Below the pieces are notes generated by a model, which saw only the letters and a program-made list of their open reading frames with translations, was not told the origin of the DNA and did not search any database. From NCBI RefSeq assembly GCF_019880585.1, contig NZ_JAINVV010000006.1:295144-359143 (forward strand): a stretch of 64,000 nt of DNA, given 5' to 3'. Source of the stretch: Sphingomonas colocasiae (GTDB taxonomy: Bacteria; Pseudomonadota; Alphaproteobacteria; Sphingomonadales; Sphingomonadaceae). Each line of letters begins with the position of its first letter. The stretch's first letter is position 1. Below are positions 24,492 through 33,709 of the stretch, in pieces. The position numbers were made by a program, and so were the translations under genes.

Positions 24492-25474
24492 CAGTCGAGC
24501 GCCTCGCGCAAGGCATCGGCCTGTGCCGTGCGCGCATCGATGCCGGCGGGAGAGAGCTTGCCCGGGTCCTCGCCGAAACTGAACGAGTGCCCTTCCATCG
24601 GATAGCAGCGATGATCGACCGCAACCCCGGCATCGCGCAGGCGGTTGGCGTAGAATTCCATCTCGTCGCGCAGGATGTCGAACTCCGCCGCGACGATCAG
24701 CGCGGGCGCGACCCCCCGCAAGCTGGGCGCCAGCACCGGCGACACCCGCCAGTCCCACCGCTCCTCGGCACGATTGAGGTAACGGCGGATGATGTAGCGG
24801 TTGTCGGCGGTCGACAGCTGGTAGCCGCGGCCATTCTCCGCATGCGACCGATAGTCGCAGCGCGCGTCGAGCAACGCGTCGAACAGCCATTGCAGGCGCA
24901 GGGGCGGCAGGCCGGCATCGCGGGCCATGATCGCCGCTGCGGCGGCATGGGTGGCACCGGTACAGCCCCCGCCGATCGCGATCCGCCGTGCATCGCCGCC
25001 GATCGCATCGGCATTGGCGGACAGCCATTGCAATATCGTCCAGACATCGTCGATCGCGGCCGGGAACTTATGTTCGGGCGGAAGGCGAAAATCGGGCAAT
25101 GCGACGATGCAATCGATCGTGCGCGCCATGCCGACACAGGCAGGCGTATAGCCATCGAGCCCGCCGCCGCCGATAAAGCCGCCGCCATGGACATAGAGAG
25201 AGATACCGCGAACGCGCTCGCGCCCGCGTGGCCTGAACAGGCGCATCGGGATCACCCCGGCCGTCCCCGGCACGGAGATGTCCCGCCACTCGATATCGTC
25301 GCTCTCCACCGGCGCCTGGGTGTAGGCGCTCATCCGTTCGCGAAAGCCGCCGACGCCGAGTTCCTCGAACGGCGGCCAGCCGGCGCGTGCAAGCAGCGCC
25401 GCACGGGTTTCCGCCGGCAGCCGGGCGAGCCGCTGCTGCCGGAGCGCTTCCCAGTCATGGGGATCGCCGCTCAT
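24491..25474 (-). CDS. HSL-type alpha/beta-hydrolase with Cys in place of the nucleophilic Ser
   Basis: A protein of 327 residues of the hormone-sensitive-lipase/esterase family. HGGG at 96-99, D266 in AAEFDIL and H296 in EGHSFSF are in place. The nucleophile elbow, normally GDSAGG, reads G-G-C171-T-G. The codon is TGT. A Cys-His-Asp triad is the arrangement used by dienelactone hydrolase, so lactone or thioester hydrolysis is possible; loss of activity is the alternative. It lies between the FAD hydroxylase and the extradiol dioxygenase with coupled starts, so it may free a phenol from an ester or act on a lactone. Confidence 0.75.
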   Translation of the reverse strand: MSGDPHDWEALRQQRLARLPAETRAALLARAGWPPFEELGVGGFRERMSAYTQAPVESDDIEWRDISVPGTAGVIPMRLFRPRGRERVRGISLYVHGGGFIGGGGLDGYTPACVGMARTIDCIVALPDFRLPPEHKFPAAIDDVWTILQWLSANADAIGGDARRIAIGGGCTGATHAAAAAIMARDAGLPPLRLQWLFDALLDARCDYRSHAENGRGYQLSTADNRYIIRRYLNRAEERWDWRVSPVLAPSLRGVAPALIVAAEFDILRDEMEFYANRLRDAGVAVDHRCYPMEGHSFSFGEDPGKLSPAGIDARTAQADALREALD

Positions 25475-27138
25475 ACGGCCGTGGCCCGGCCGGTGACGAC
25501 GCCGAGGATTGCCGCCGGATCGGCAGGCATCGCGTTGCCGCGCCAGGCAATCCGGCCATCCGGTCGAACGAGAAGCAGGTCGTGATCGTAAAGCTTCCGC
25601 GCTTGCGGCTCATGACCGATATCCAACACCGCCAGCGGCAAACCGATGGCGGTTGCGGCATCGGCGAAACCATCGACGGCGATCGCGCGATCCAGCCGCA
25701 GAAGCGCAAAGTCACGTCCCAGCCGCTCATAGAGCCCGACACCGTCATGGGAGACGAACCAGGGCGCGCGACACCCCGGAACCGTCGTCGGGCGATAATC
25801 GCGCACGCTGAACGCGGGAGCCTCGCCATCGTCATGGACGATGATGGGCGATGCCGAATAGGCGATACCGAAGTTCAGCCCTTGCGGGTCGAATTGCTGA
25901 CTGTCGATCGCGACGATGTTGCGGCCGATGGCAGCCCGCGCGCGGGCGCCGACCGGATCATCCCGCCGCACATCGGCTTGCAGCCCCTCGGCCGCCGCCG
26001 CCTGACGCTGCTGGGCGACCATCTCGTCGGCGGCGCGCGACACGAGTTCGCCCACCGGCTTTCGTTCCGCTTCATAGGCGTCGAGCAGGGCGGGCGATGC
26101 CCAGCCATTCAGGACGGCGCCGAGCATCCAGCCGAGGCTGGCGGCATCCTCGACGCCCGAATTCATGCCGAAACCGCCGAAGGGAGGCCAGATATGCGCG
26201 GCATCGCCGGCGAGGAAGAAGCGGCCGATGCGATAATTCTCCGCGACCGCCCGGTTGAGCCGCCACTGCTCGGCAGCAATCACCTCGTAATCGATATCGG
26301 TGCCGAGCAGCGCGCGCACGCCGGGACGCCAGTCGAATTCGTCATGGGTCAGATGAGCGGGAACGTTGCAATGGACGAGCCACAGTTCCTCGCCGTCGAT
26401 CGCGATCAATGTGCCGCGCTGCTGCTCCTGGATGATCCAGTTCATCCAGACGCCGCCGTCCGGGCCCGCCGCAAGCATGCCCTTCGATCGGAAATAGATC
26501 GCCCAGATCTTCGTTTCGACCGCACTCGATCCGACCAGCTTCGTCCCCATCGCCCGGCGGACAAGGGAACGCCCGCCATCACAGCCGACGACATAGGCGA
26601 AGCTCGGTTCAGCGGCGCTTCCGTCCGCGCCCTCCCGCATGGTGACGCGAACACCATCGTCGTGCGCTTCGGCCGCCACGACTTCGGTATCGAAGCGGAG
26701 ATCGATCAGCGGCTCAGCGGCGATCCGGGCGCGCAGCACCTGTTCGAGATAGATCTGGCTCGCCCGATGCGGACGATGGGCTGACGGCCAGCCGCCGTCG
26801 AAGGCGAAACGGTCATCGCTCCACCGCCTCGCACGGGACGGGAGATGCAGACGCGCGATCTCGTGCCCCCCGGCATAGCTGGTCGAGTAGACGACGTCAT
26901 TGGTGAACCCAGGCGGAAGGCCGCATCCGACGATGCCATCCGCACAGCCCAGCCGATCGAATATCTCAAGCGATCGGGCGCTGATCGTATTGCATTTGGG
27001 GTGGGCGGGCGCGTCGGCGCCGCGCTGCTCGGCAAGCATGGTCGCGATGCCGCGCGATGCCAGCTCGAGCGCCAGCGTCATGCCCACCGGGCCCGCACCG
27101 ACGATCAGCACCTGGGGCACGGCCGATATATTGATCAT
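25471..27138 (-). CDS. FAD-dependent aromatic hydroxylase (PheA/MhpA-like)
   Basis: A protein of 555 residues with GAGPVG at 14-19 (FAD ADP-binding), a DG motif in GCDGGRSLVR, and the GD motif in FLAGDAAHIWPPFGGFGMN, followed by a thioredoxin-like C-terminal domain as in phenol and 3-(3-hydroxyphenyl)propionate hydroxylases. It uses NAD(P)H and oxygen to hydroxylate a phenol to a catechol. It is the second gene of the operon, nine bases after the TonB receptor, and overlaps the esterase-like gene by four bases. It should supply the catechol for the extradiol dioxygenase. Confidence 0.85.
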   Translation of the reverse strand: MINISAVPQVLIVGAGPVGMTLALELASRGIATMLAEQRGADAPAHPKCNTISARSLEIFDRLGCADGIVGCGLPPGFTNDVVYSTSYAGGHEIARLHLPSRARRWSDDRFAFDGGWPSAHRPHRASQIYLEQVLRARIAAEPLIDLRFDTEVVAAEAHDDGVRVTMREGADGSAAEPSFAYVVGCDGGRSLVRRAMGTKLVGSSAVETKIWAIYFRSKGMLAAGPDGGVWMNWIIQEQQRGTLIAIDGEELWLVHCNVPAHLTHDEFDWRPGVRALLGTDIDYEVIAAEQWRLNRAVAENYRIGRFFLAGDAAHIWPPFGGFGMNSGVEDAASLGWMLGAVLNGWASPALLDAYEAERKPVGELVSRAADEMVAQQRQAAAAEGLQADVRRDDPVGARARAAIGRNIVAIDSQQFDPQGLNFGIAYSASPIIVHDDGEAPAFSVRDYRPTTVPGCRAPWFVSHDGVGLYERLGRDFALLRLDRAIAVDGFADAATAIGLPLAVLDIGHEPQARKLYDHDLLLVRPDGRIAWRGNAMPADPAAILGVVTGRATAV

Positions 27139-27147
27139 CGCAGCCCC

Positions 27148-29322
27148 TCAAAAGCTCTTCGTCACGCGCACGCCATAGGTGCGCGGCGGATCCCAGAAGA
27201 GCAGATGGGGTGACCCGATCTGGGCGGTCAGAACGCTGACATAGCCGCGCACAAGCTCGTTGGTCAGGTTCTTGCCCCAGAGCGAGACTTCCAGGCTCTG
27301 GTCGGGCGAGACATAGGTTATGCTGGCATCCACCCGGCCGACCGCGCCCTGCGAGGATTGCGCCTCGTTGAAGGCGTCGAAATAGATGCGGTCTTCCCAG
27401 TAATAGCTGGTGTTGAAGCGAAGCTTTCCAGCGCTGGAAAGGTCGGCGACATAGGTCGCGCCTAGGTTGAACTTCAGTTCGGGCACATTCGGCAGCCGGT
27501 TGCCCGCCAGGTTCTGCAGCCCCTTGGCCGGACGCGCCGCATCCTGCGACATATATTCCTTCAGCCGGGCGTCGGTATAAGCCATGGTCAGATCGAAGGT
27601 CAGGCCCCGAACCGGCCGCACGCTGCCTTCGAATTCCACGCCCTTGATCGTCGAGCGGCCCGCATTGTTGAAGGAGGTCGCGAAGTCGACGACCTGCACC
27701 AGCTGCATGTCGCGATAATTGCTGTAGAAGCCGACCAGCGAGAATTGCACGCCGCCGTTGAGATAGGCCCCTTTGACGCCCCCCTCGAAGCTCGTGACCT
27801 TTTCCGGATCGAAGGAACTGGTCTGGAGCGCGCCGGTGTTGAACCCGCCCGACTTGAACCCGCGCGAGGCCTTGGCGAAGATCATCGAACCCGGCGTGAC
27901 GTGGAACTGCACGCCCGCATCCCAGGTCACCGCACCCCAGCTGTCGCGGCCGGTGTTGTTACCGGCGAAAGGAATGCCGTCGAAGCGGAGGAACTCCGAC
28001 ATCGTCTTGCGATCCTTGCTGTAGCGGACACCCCCGAACAGCTCGACGAGCGGGCTCAGCCGATAATCGAAATGGCCGAAGGCCGCGTAGGACTCGGTCT
28101 TGACGTTGCCGCCGTTGAACAGGGTGATGTTGGGCTTGAAGAAGGGAATGGCGCGATCGAAGCCGCCATCCTCCTGGAAATAATAAAGGCCCAGGATCCA
28201 GTTGAGGGCGCCGGGCTTCGACACCAGTTGCACTTCCTGGCTGAACTGCCAGATGTCGTTGTTGATGTTGAGCGTCGAGAAATCGACGTCCAGTCCGTCG
28301 CCCTCGTCGTCGCGATTGCCGTATCTTGAGTCGCGATAGGAGCTGAGCGAGACCAGATCGAACGCCTCGAATGCATAGCGCGCACGCGCCGTGACGCTCC
28401 AGAAATCCATGTCCTCCTTCGGCTCCAGCGTCGAGACCACCGCCCGGACATCGTAGGGGACAAGCGGTTTGCCATTATAAGGCGGCAGCTCCGCCGCGGT
28501 CGGCGCGCCATCGGGGCCACCGATGAACTTGCGGCCCGGACCGCGCCGGCCGTTGTGATAATATTCGCCGAGCAGGAGCAGCTCGAAACGATCGGTCGGC
28601 TCGAACAGCAACTGGCCGCGCAATGTGTAATTGTCCTGATCGTCGAGACGCCTGCCCCCTGGCATCGCGTTGCGGGTATACCCCTTGTTGTATTCGCGCT
28701 TGAAGCCGAGGCGCGCCGAAATGGTGTCGCTGAGCCCGCCATTGACGACCGCGGACGCCTCATAGGCATCGTAGTTTCCGTAGCTGCCGGACAGGACCGC
28801 CTCGAATTCCTGGGTCGGGCGCCGATAGATCAGGTTGATGGCGCCGCCTGTCGTGTTGCGGCCATAAAGCGTACCCTGCGGCCCGCGCAGGACCTCGACC
28901 CGCTCGAGATCGAAGAAAGCGCCGCGCTGCGCCTCGGGACGGCCGATATAGACCCCGTTGGCATGAAAGGCGACGCCGGGATCGCCGCCATAATTATAAG
29001 CCTCACTGCCGACACCGCGGATCGTGATTTTGGGGGCGGTGCTGAACAGCGAAACCTTGAGGCCGGGCACGACATTTTCCAGGTCGAGCACGTCATTGAC
29101 CTGTTTGTCCTTCAACGCCTGCTCGCCAAGCGCGGTGACTGCGACCGGGACGTCGAGCAGTTTCTGCTCGCGGCGCTGCGCCGTCACGACGATCGTCGCA
29201 CCCTCGTCAGCAACATCCCCATCCGCCGCGACATCGGCCGCGCCCGCCGGCGTGGCCGCCACCAGCAATGCGGCCCAGCAAACACCCTGAAGGGAAACCA
29301 GCCTCGCCATGTTCTTCTTCAT
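27148..29322 (-). CDS. TonB-dependent outer-membrane receptor heading the nine-gene operon
   Basis: A protein of 724 residues with a signal peptide ending around GAADVA, plug start ATIVVTAQRREQ, plug motif RGPQGTLYGRNTTGG, and a beta-barrel ending in VRVTKSF with terminal Phe. It is the first gene of the minus-strand run to 18239; the FAD hydroxylase begins nine bases after its stop. Two operators (C and D) lie 34 and 81 bases upstream. Co-transcription with ring-cleavage genes indicates that it imports the substrate of this pathway. Confidence 0.9.
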   Translation of the reverse strand: MKKNMARLVSLQGVCWAALLVAATPAGAADVAADGDVADEGATIVVTAQRREQKLLDVPVAVTALGEQALKDKQVNDVLDLENVVPGLKVSLFSTAPKITIRGVGSEAYNYGGDPGVAFHANGVYIGRPEAQRGAFFDLERVEVLRGPQGTLYGRNTTGGAINLIYRRPTQEFEAVLSGSYGNYDAYEASAVVNGGLSDTISARLGFKREYNKGYTRNAMPGGRRLDDQDNYTLRGQLLFEPTDRFELLLLGEYYHNGRRGPGRKFIGGPDGAPTAAELPPYNGKPLVPYDVRAVVSTLEPKEDMDFWSVTARARYAFEAFDLVSLSSYRDSRYGNRDDEGDGLDVDFSTLNINNDIWQFSQEVQLVSKPGALNWILGLYYFQEDGGFDRAIPFFKPNITLFNGGNVKTESYAAFGHFDYRLSPLVELFGGVRYSKDRKTMSEFLRFDGIPFAGNNTGRDSWGAVTWDAGVQFHVTPGSMIFAKASRGFKSGGFNTGALQTSSFDPEKVTSFEGGVKGAYLNGGVQFSLVGFYSNYRDMQLVQVVDFATSFNNAGRSTIKGVEFEGSVRPVRGLTFDLTMAYTDARLKEYMSQDAARPAKGLQNLAGNRLPNVPELKFNLGATYVADLSSAGKLRFNTSYYWEDRIYFDAFNEAQSSQGAVGRVDASITYVSPDQSLEVSLWGKNLTNELVRGYVSVLTAQIGSPHLLFWDPPRTYGVRVTKSF

Positions 29323-29356
29323 CCGCCCCTCCGCTGGCGATCTCTCTCGCCTTTAA

Positions 29357-29374
29357 TATGAGCTTTTATTCATA
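29357..29374. promoter_or_regulatory. Operator C: TATGAG-N6-TTCATA
   Basis: TATGAG-CTTTTA-TTCATA keeps five of six bases of the consensus right half-site. It lies just upstream of the TonB receptor start at 29322. Its centre is 47 bases from that of operator D, so two dimers could bind near one face of the helix. Confidence 0.7.
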
Positions 29375-29403
29375 TTGAAAAGCGGATGACGTGGCAAGCA
29401 CTT

Positions 29404-29421
29404 TATGAGCTTTTACTCATA
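29404..29421. promoter_or_regulatory. Operator D: TATGAG-N6-CTCATA
   Basis: TATGAG-CTTTTA-CTCATA is a perfect match between its half-sites and shares the spacer CTTTTA with operator C. The pair precedes the nine-gene operon that starts at 29322. The remaining bases up to 29583 hold the 3' flank of the next TonB gene, and I see no other gene there. Confidence 0.75.
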
Positions 29422-29583
29422 CAAATCGCACTGACTTGCTTCGGGGGATCCGAACGGGCCCGCAGCGCCCTCCATCACGAGACGCCCTTACGCGATTTGC
29501 CCCCGCCACGGCGGATGGGCCGTGACAGGGGCAGGCTATGGCTGAGATGCCGGGATCGTGGCCGGCCTTTTCGGGCCGGTGGC

Positions 29584-31932
29584 CTAATATCGGAAGCTGA
29601 TCGTCACCCCATAGCTTGCCGGCATGCCCGCGATCTTCGCGATATAATCGGTCAGATGGGTGACGTTGTTGTAATAATATTCGTTGGTGACGTTGCGCCC
29701 CCAGACCTGCCCGCTCCAGCGGCCGTCCGCCGATTCCAGGCCAAGGCGAAGATCGACCAGCGTATAGGATGGCAGCGTGAATTGCGGCGTGTTGCCGAAG
29801 GTGCCCGGGCTGCTGCTGTGATAGGTGAGCGCGCCGCCGATGATGGCGTGCATCCCGCCCCCGCCCACCGGGAAGCGATATTCGGCGTCGCCCACGAACT
29901 GCCATTTGGGCGTGTTGGGGAAGGATTCGCCGATATAGCTGGTCGGCGCGCCGAAGGGATCGCGCGGCTCGGCCGGCGCCACCGGATCGCGGCGGACCTT
30001 GGAGCGCACATAGGTCAGCCCCGACGACAGCCGCAGCCCCTTGACCGGGCGGAGCACCAGATTGGCCTCGAACCCATACACCTTCGACTTGGGAATGTTG
30101 ACGAGCTGCGGCAGCGGGCCGAACACCGGCGTCAGCACGATGCCCTTCAACTGCTTGTCGTCATAGTCGTTGTAGAAGACCGCGAAATCGGCATTGAGCA
30201 GCCCGCCCGCCGTGGTGAAGCGCGTGCCCGCCTCATAGGCGAGGACGGCTTCCTGCGTGACCGGCGTGAACTGGCTGGAGAGGATCGCCGGCACCAGCGC
30301 GTAGCTGCCCGATTTATAGCCCTTGGTCAGATTGGCATAGGCCATCACATTGGTGTCGAACTTGTAGTCGATGCCCATCCGCCACGAGAGATTGTCCTCA
30401 TCGAGCTTGGATGTGGCGAGGCCGGGCTTGAAGGTCGCCGCATCGATCGTGACGCAGCCGAGCGCCGGGATATTGACCGGCGCGCCGGTGAAGAGCCCGG
30501 CGAGGAAGCCGAAGGCGGTGGCTGCGGGAACCCCGACTGGCCCCAGGCCCTCATCCTTGATGCAGCCGGCGAAATCGCGCTTCTGCGAGGTGTAGCGCGC
30601 CGCCCCCTGAAGGGTCAGCCGATCGGTGACATGAAGGTCCAGGCTGCCGAAAGCCGAGAGCGTATCGACCTTCTGGTTGGCGATCTGGCCAAGCCGCGTG
30701 AACAGGAAGGGGCCGATCTGGTTGTTGGTGCCCTGGTTGGTCGTGATCGTGGATTCGTCGGCTTTCTCATATTGGTAATTGCCGCCGATCATCCAGTCGA
30801 CGATGCCTGCCTTGCCGGCCAGGCGCAGTTCCTGCGCGAATGTCTCGAGATCGGAATCATGCGCGTCGATGCCGAAGGCGCCGAAGGCGGTGCCGTCGAT
30901 GTCCATCGGCGAACTGCCCTTGAAGCGATTATAGGCGGAGATCGAGGTCAGCGACACGCTGTCCGCGATCGACCAGTCCGCGCGCAGCGACGCCTGGTGG
31001 AAACGATCGTTGCGGGCATAGTCGCGGCCCGCATCCCAGTCCGCCTCGCGCGCATCGTTCCGCGCGACGGGCGAGGCCCGCATCGCATCGGCGATATATT
31101 GGGTGAGCGGCGTCACCGCGACGGCAGGCGCGAAGCCGACGAATTGCGCCGCCTGCGTCTCGCCTTTGTCGCGCCAAGCCGAAAGCGCGAGTTCGAAGCT
31201 CAGCGCATCGCTCGGCTTCCAGTCGAAGATCGCGCGGCCGTTGAGGAAATTCTTCTTGCCCAGCCGGTCGCTCGGCCGCGTCCGGCTATATTGCCAGCCA
31301 TCGGAGAACTCGCCCTGCACCGCGATGCGCGCCGACAGGCCCTCACCCAGCGGTCCGCTCAGAAAGCCGTTGAAGCTCACCTCGTTGAAGCGCGCGAAGC
31401 CTGCGGTCACGCCGGCGGCCAGGCTGTCGGTCGGCTTGGCGGCGATGAAGTTGATCGCACCGCCGGTCGAGTTCATCCCGAACAATGTGCCTTGCGGCCC
31501 CTTCAGCACCTCCACCCGCTCCAGATCGAGCAGGGCGCCGCGCGCCATCACCGAATAGGGCAGCGCCACCTGATCGGTATAGACGCTGACGGCGGGGCCG
31601 GCTGAAGTCGAATTGTCGTTATAGCCGATGCCGCGGATCGAGAAGATCGGCGTGCCGAAGGCACCCTGCTGATAGTTGAAGCCCGGCACCGCCTGAACGA
31701 GCTGCGCGGCATCGACAATGCCGGCGCGGGCGAGCGCGTCGCCCGTGACCACCGAGATCGACATCGGCACATCGGCCAGCCGCTCGGACTTTTTCTGCGC
31801 GGTCACGACGATTTCGCTCGTGTCCTCGGCCCCGACATCGTTGCCCGGCGCGGTCTGGGCCCATGCGCCGGTGACCGGCATCATCGCGAGCAGCGACGCA
31901 CCGATGAAAAGCTTGCGGAATTCAGCGGACAT
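29584..31932 (-). CDS. TonB-dependent receptor of the second catabolic block (EdcT-like by context)
   Basis: A protein of 782 residues with a signal peptide ending at WAQ, plug start EIVVTAQKKSERL, plug motif KGPQGTLFGMNSTGG, and a C-terminal barrel strand ending YGVTISFRY. GGGGAGGAACA precedes the ATG. It is the first gene on the left of the P450/dioxygenase/indolepyruvate-oxidoreductase block, the position expected for the receptor EdcT of estrogen degradation. Steroid specificity is inferred only from context. No TRTGAG palindrome lies upstream, only a lone TGTGAG half-site near 32070. Confidence 0.85.
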   Translation of the reverse strand: MSAEFRKLFIGASLLAMMPVTGAWAQTAPGNDVGAEDTSEIVVTAQKKSERLADVPMSISVVTGDALARAGIVDAAQLVQAVPGFNYQQGAFGTPIFSIRGIGYNDNSTSAGPAVSVYTDQVALPYSVMARGALLDLERVEVLKGPQGTLFGMNSTGGAINFIAAKPTDSLAAGVTAGFARFNEVSFNGFLSGPLGEGLSARIAVQGEFSDGWQYSRTRPSDRLGKKNFLNGRAIFDWKPSDALSFELALSAWRDKGETQAAQFVGFAPAVAVTPLTQYIADAMRASPVARNDAREADWDAGRDYARNDRFHQASLRADWSIADSVSLTSISAYNRFKGSSPMDIDGTAFGAFGIDAHDSDLETFAQELRLAGKAGIVDWMIGGNYQYEKADESTITTNQGTNNQIGPFLFTRLGQIANQKVDTLSAFGSLDLHVTDRLTLQGAARYTSQKRDFAGCIKDEGLGPVGVPAATAFGFLAGLFTGAPVNIPALGCVTIDAATFKPGLATSKLDEDNLSWRMGIDYKFDTNVMAYANLTKGYKSGSYALVPAILSSQFTPVTQEAVLAYEAGTRFTTAGGLLNADFAVFYNDYDDKQLKGIVLTPVFGPLPQLVNIPKSKVYGFEANLVLRPVKGLRLSSGLTYVRSKVRRDPVAPAEPRDPFGAPTSYIGESFPNTPKWQFVGDAEYRFPVGGGGMHAIIGGALTYHSSSPGTFGNTPQFTLPSYTLVDLRLGLESADGRWSGQVWGRNVTNEYYYNNVTHLTDYIAKIAGMPASYGVTISFRY

Positions 31933-32110
31933 TGTTCCTCCCCAAAGGCCTTGATGGGCCTTTCTTGTCTAAGCTGTCCACATGTCGCGATTGCCGCGCA
32001 TGCGGCGGGAGGTCCGGTTTGGTTCGCCGCCTCCCTGAGCCATCAAATGCCTAAGTGCCGCCCTGCTCACATTATACTCGTCTGGATTGCGGGTTCGGCT
32101 CGGACGGCGA

Positions 32111-32902
32111 TCACACCCCGCTATCGGCGGACATGGCGCGCATGATCCGGTCGCTTCGGGCGCGCACTTCCCCGTCCCATTCGGGATGGGTGAAGATGTG
32201 CGACCGGCCCGCCAATGCCTGTTCCAGGATGATCCGCGCGGCCGTTTCGGGGCTCAGCACCCGGCAGAGTTCAGGCTTGAAGACCGGTCCGTCGTCCGAT
32301 CCGCCCGAAGACTGGATCCCCGTCGCGATCCAGCCCGGACAGGCGATCGAGACCGCGATGCCGGACGGCGCCAGTTCCTGATGCAGCACCTCCGAAAGGC
32401 CCACCACCGCGCATTTGCTGGCGGTATAGGCCCCGAAGCCGGGCAGCGGCACCAGCCCGGCCATCGACGCGATATTGACGATATGCGCCGGCCCCTCCGC
32501 CATCGCCATGCGCGGCGCGAAGGCCGCGACGCCATGGACGATTCCCATCAGATTGACATCGAGGATCCGGCGCCACCAGCTGAGTGGCATGTCGAGCGCC
32601 GGCCCGAAATCCGCGATCCCGGCATTGTTGATCAGCATGTCGCAGCGGCCGAACCGTCCGAAGCAGAGATCGGCCAGTTCTTCGACCGACGGCGCATCGG
32701 CGACATCGGCGATGGCCGGGATCGCGGCGCCGCCACGCGCGACGATCCCGGCGCAGACACCGTTCGCACCATCGCCGTCCAGATCGGCGACGATGACGGC
32801 GCCGCCGCATGCGGCGAACTGTTCGGCGATGGCGCGGCCCAGGCCGCTCGCGGCGCCGGTGACGACGCCGATCCGGCCAGCAAGCCCCGCCATCGCGTTC
32901 AC
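32111..32902 (-). CDS. Short-chain dehydrogenase/reductase
   Basis: A protein of 263 residues with TGAASGLG, NNAG, the active-site YTASK and PGWIATG. The GTG at 32902 overlaps the stop of the upstream hydratase (GTGA); an ATG three codons later is the alternative. It is the last gene of a three-gene minus-strand operon (ligase, hydratase, SDR). The C-terminal part lacks the usual DGG lid end and instead finishes with a short tail, as in carbonyl and hydroxysteroid-type SDRs. The substrate is unknown. Confidence 0.75.
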   Translation of the reverse strand: MNAMAGLAGRIGVVTGAASGLGRAIAEQFAACGGAVIVADLDGDGANGVCAGIVARGGAAIPAIADVADAPSVEELADLCFGRFGRCDMLINNAGIADFGPALDMPLSWWRRILDVNLMGIVHGVAAFAPRMAMAEGPAHIVNIASMAGLVPLPGFGAYTASKCAVVGLSEVLHQELAPSGIAVSIACPGWIATGIQSSGGSDDGPVFKPELCRVLSPETAARIILEQALAGRSHIFTHPEWDGEVRARSDRIMRAMSADSGV

Positions 32903-33693
32903 CGGCCGGTGAATTGCGGCGTGGAGCGGTTCTGGAACGCCGCCACCGCGATACGGTGATCCTCCATCAGCATCGTCAGATTCTCATAGGCCGCCGCGCG
33001 GTCGATGATGGCGTTGGCCGTCACCTTGAGCCCGGCATTGACCGACGCCTTGGTCCATTTGATCGCGTTGGTTGCCCCCGCCGCCAGCCGCTCGGCCATC
33101 GCCTGCACCCTGGCGTCGATCTCGTCGAGCGGCACCGCCTCCGTGATCAGCCCGATCGCAGCCGCCTCCGCCCCGGTGATCGGATCACCGGTCAACAGAT
33201 AGCGCTTCGCCCGCGCATAGCCGATCAGTTGCGGCCAGATGACCGCGCCGCCATCGCCGGCGACCAGGCCGACGGAGACGTGCGGATCGGCGAAACGCGC
33301 ATCGGGCGTCGCATAGACGAAGTCGCAGAACAGCGAGAGCGAGCATCCCAGCCCCACCGCCGGGCCGACGACGCGGGCGATGACCGGCACCTCCAGGTCG
33401 AGCATGCTGTTCTGGATGCGCCGGTCATTCTCGATCGCCGCGACCGTGGCGGCGGGATCGCTCTGCAACGCCGCCAGCCAGCCGATATCGCCGCCGGCGC
33501 TAAAGGCCTGGCCCGCGCCGGTCAGGATCACCACGCCGACATCGGGATCCTGCGCGATATCGCCGAATATGCGCGAAAACTCGCCATGGATCAGCGGATT
33601 GACCGCGTTCTTGACCTCCGGGCGATCGATCGTGACGGTCAGGATCCGTCCGTTCCGTTCGATCTTCAGCCCCTTGTACGACGAATAGTCCAT
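32899..33693 (-). CDS. Enoyl-CoA hydratase/isomerase family protein
   Basis: A crotonase-fold protein of 264 residues with AFSAGGDIGWL (oxyanion hole) and VGLGCSLSLFCDFVYA. The usual catalytic glutamates are absent (Ser and His occupy the ELA and PE positions), while an Asp in GDGGAV is retained, which resembles isomerase- or 1,2-epoxyphenylacetyl-type members. It lies between the CoA ligase and the SDR, and is likely to act on a CoA ester from that ligase. Confidence 0.75.
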   Translation of the reverse strand: MDYSSYKGLKIERNGRILTVTIDRPEVKNAVNPLIHGEFSRIFGDIAQDPDVGVVILTGAGQAFSAGGDIGWLAALQSDPAATVAAIENDRRIQNSMLDLEVPVIARVVGPAVGLGCSLSLFCDFVYATPDARFADPHVSVGLVAGDGGAVIWPQLIGYARAKRYLLTGDPITGAEAAAIGLITEAVPLDEIDARVQAMAERLAAGATNAIKWTKASVNAGLKVTANAIIDRAAAYENLTMLMEDHRIAVAAFQNRSTPQFTGR

Positions 33694-33709
33694 TGCCTTC
33701 CTTTCAGCG

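Noticed and set aside
32067..32085. A GCTCACATTATACTCG sequence before the TonB receptor gene of the second block
   Set aside because: Only one half-site matches; there is no palindrome.
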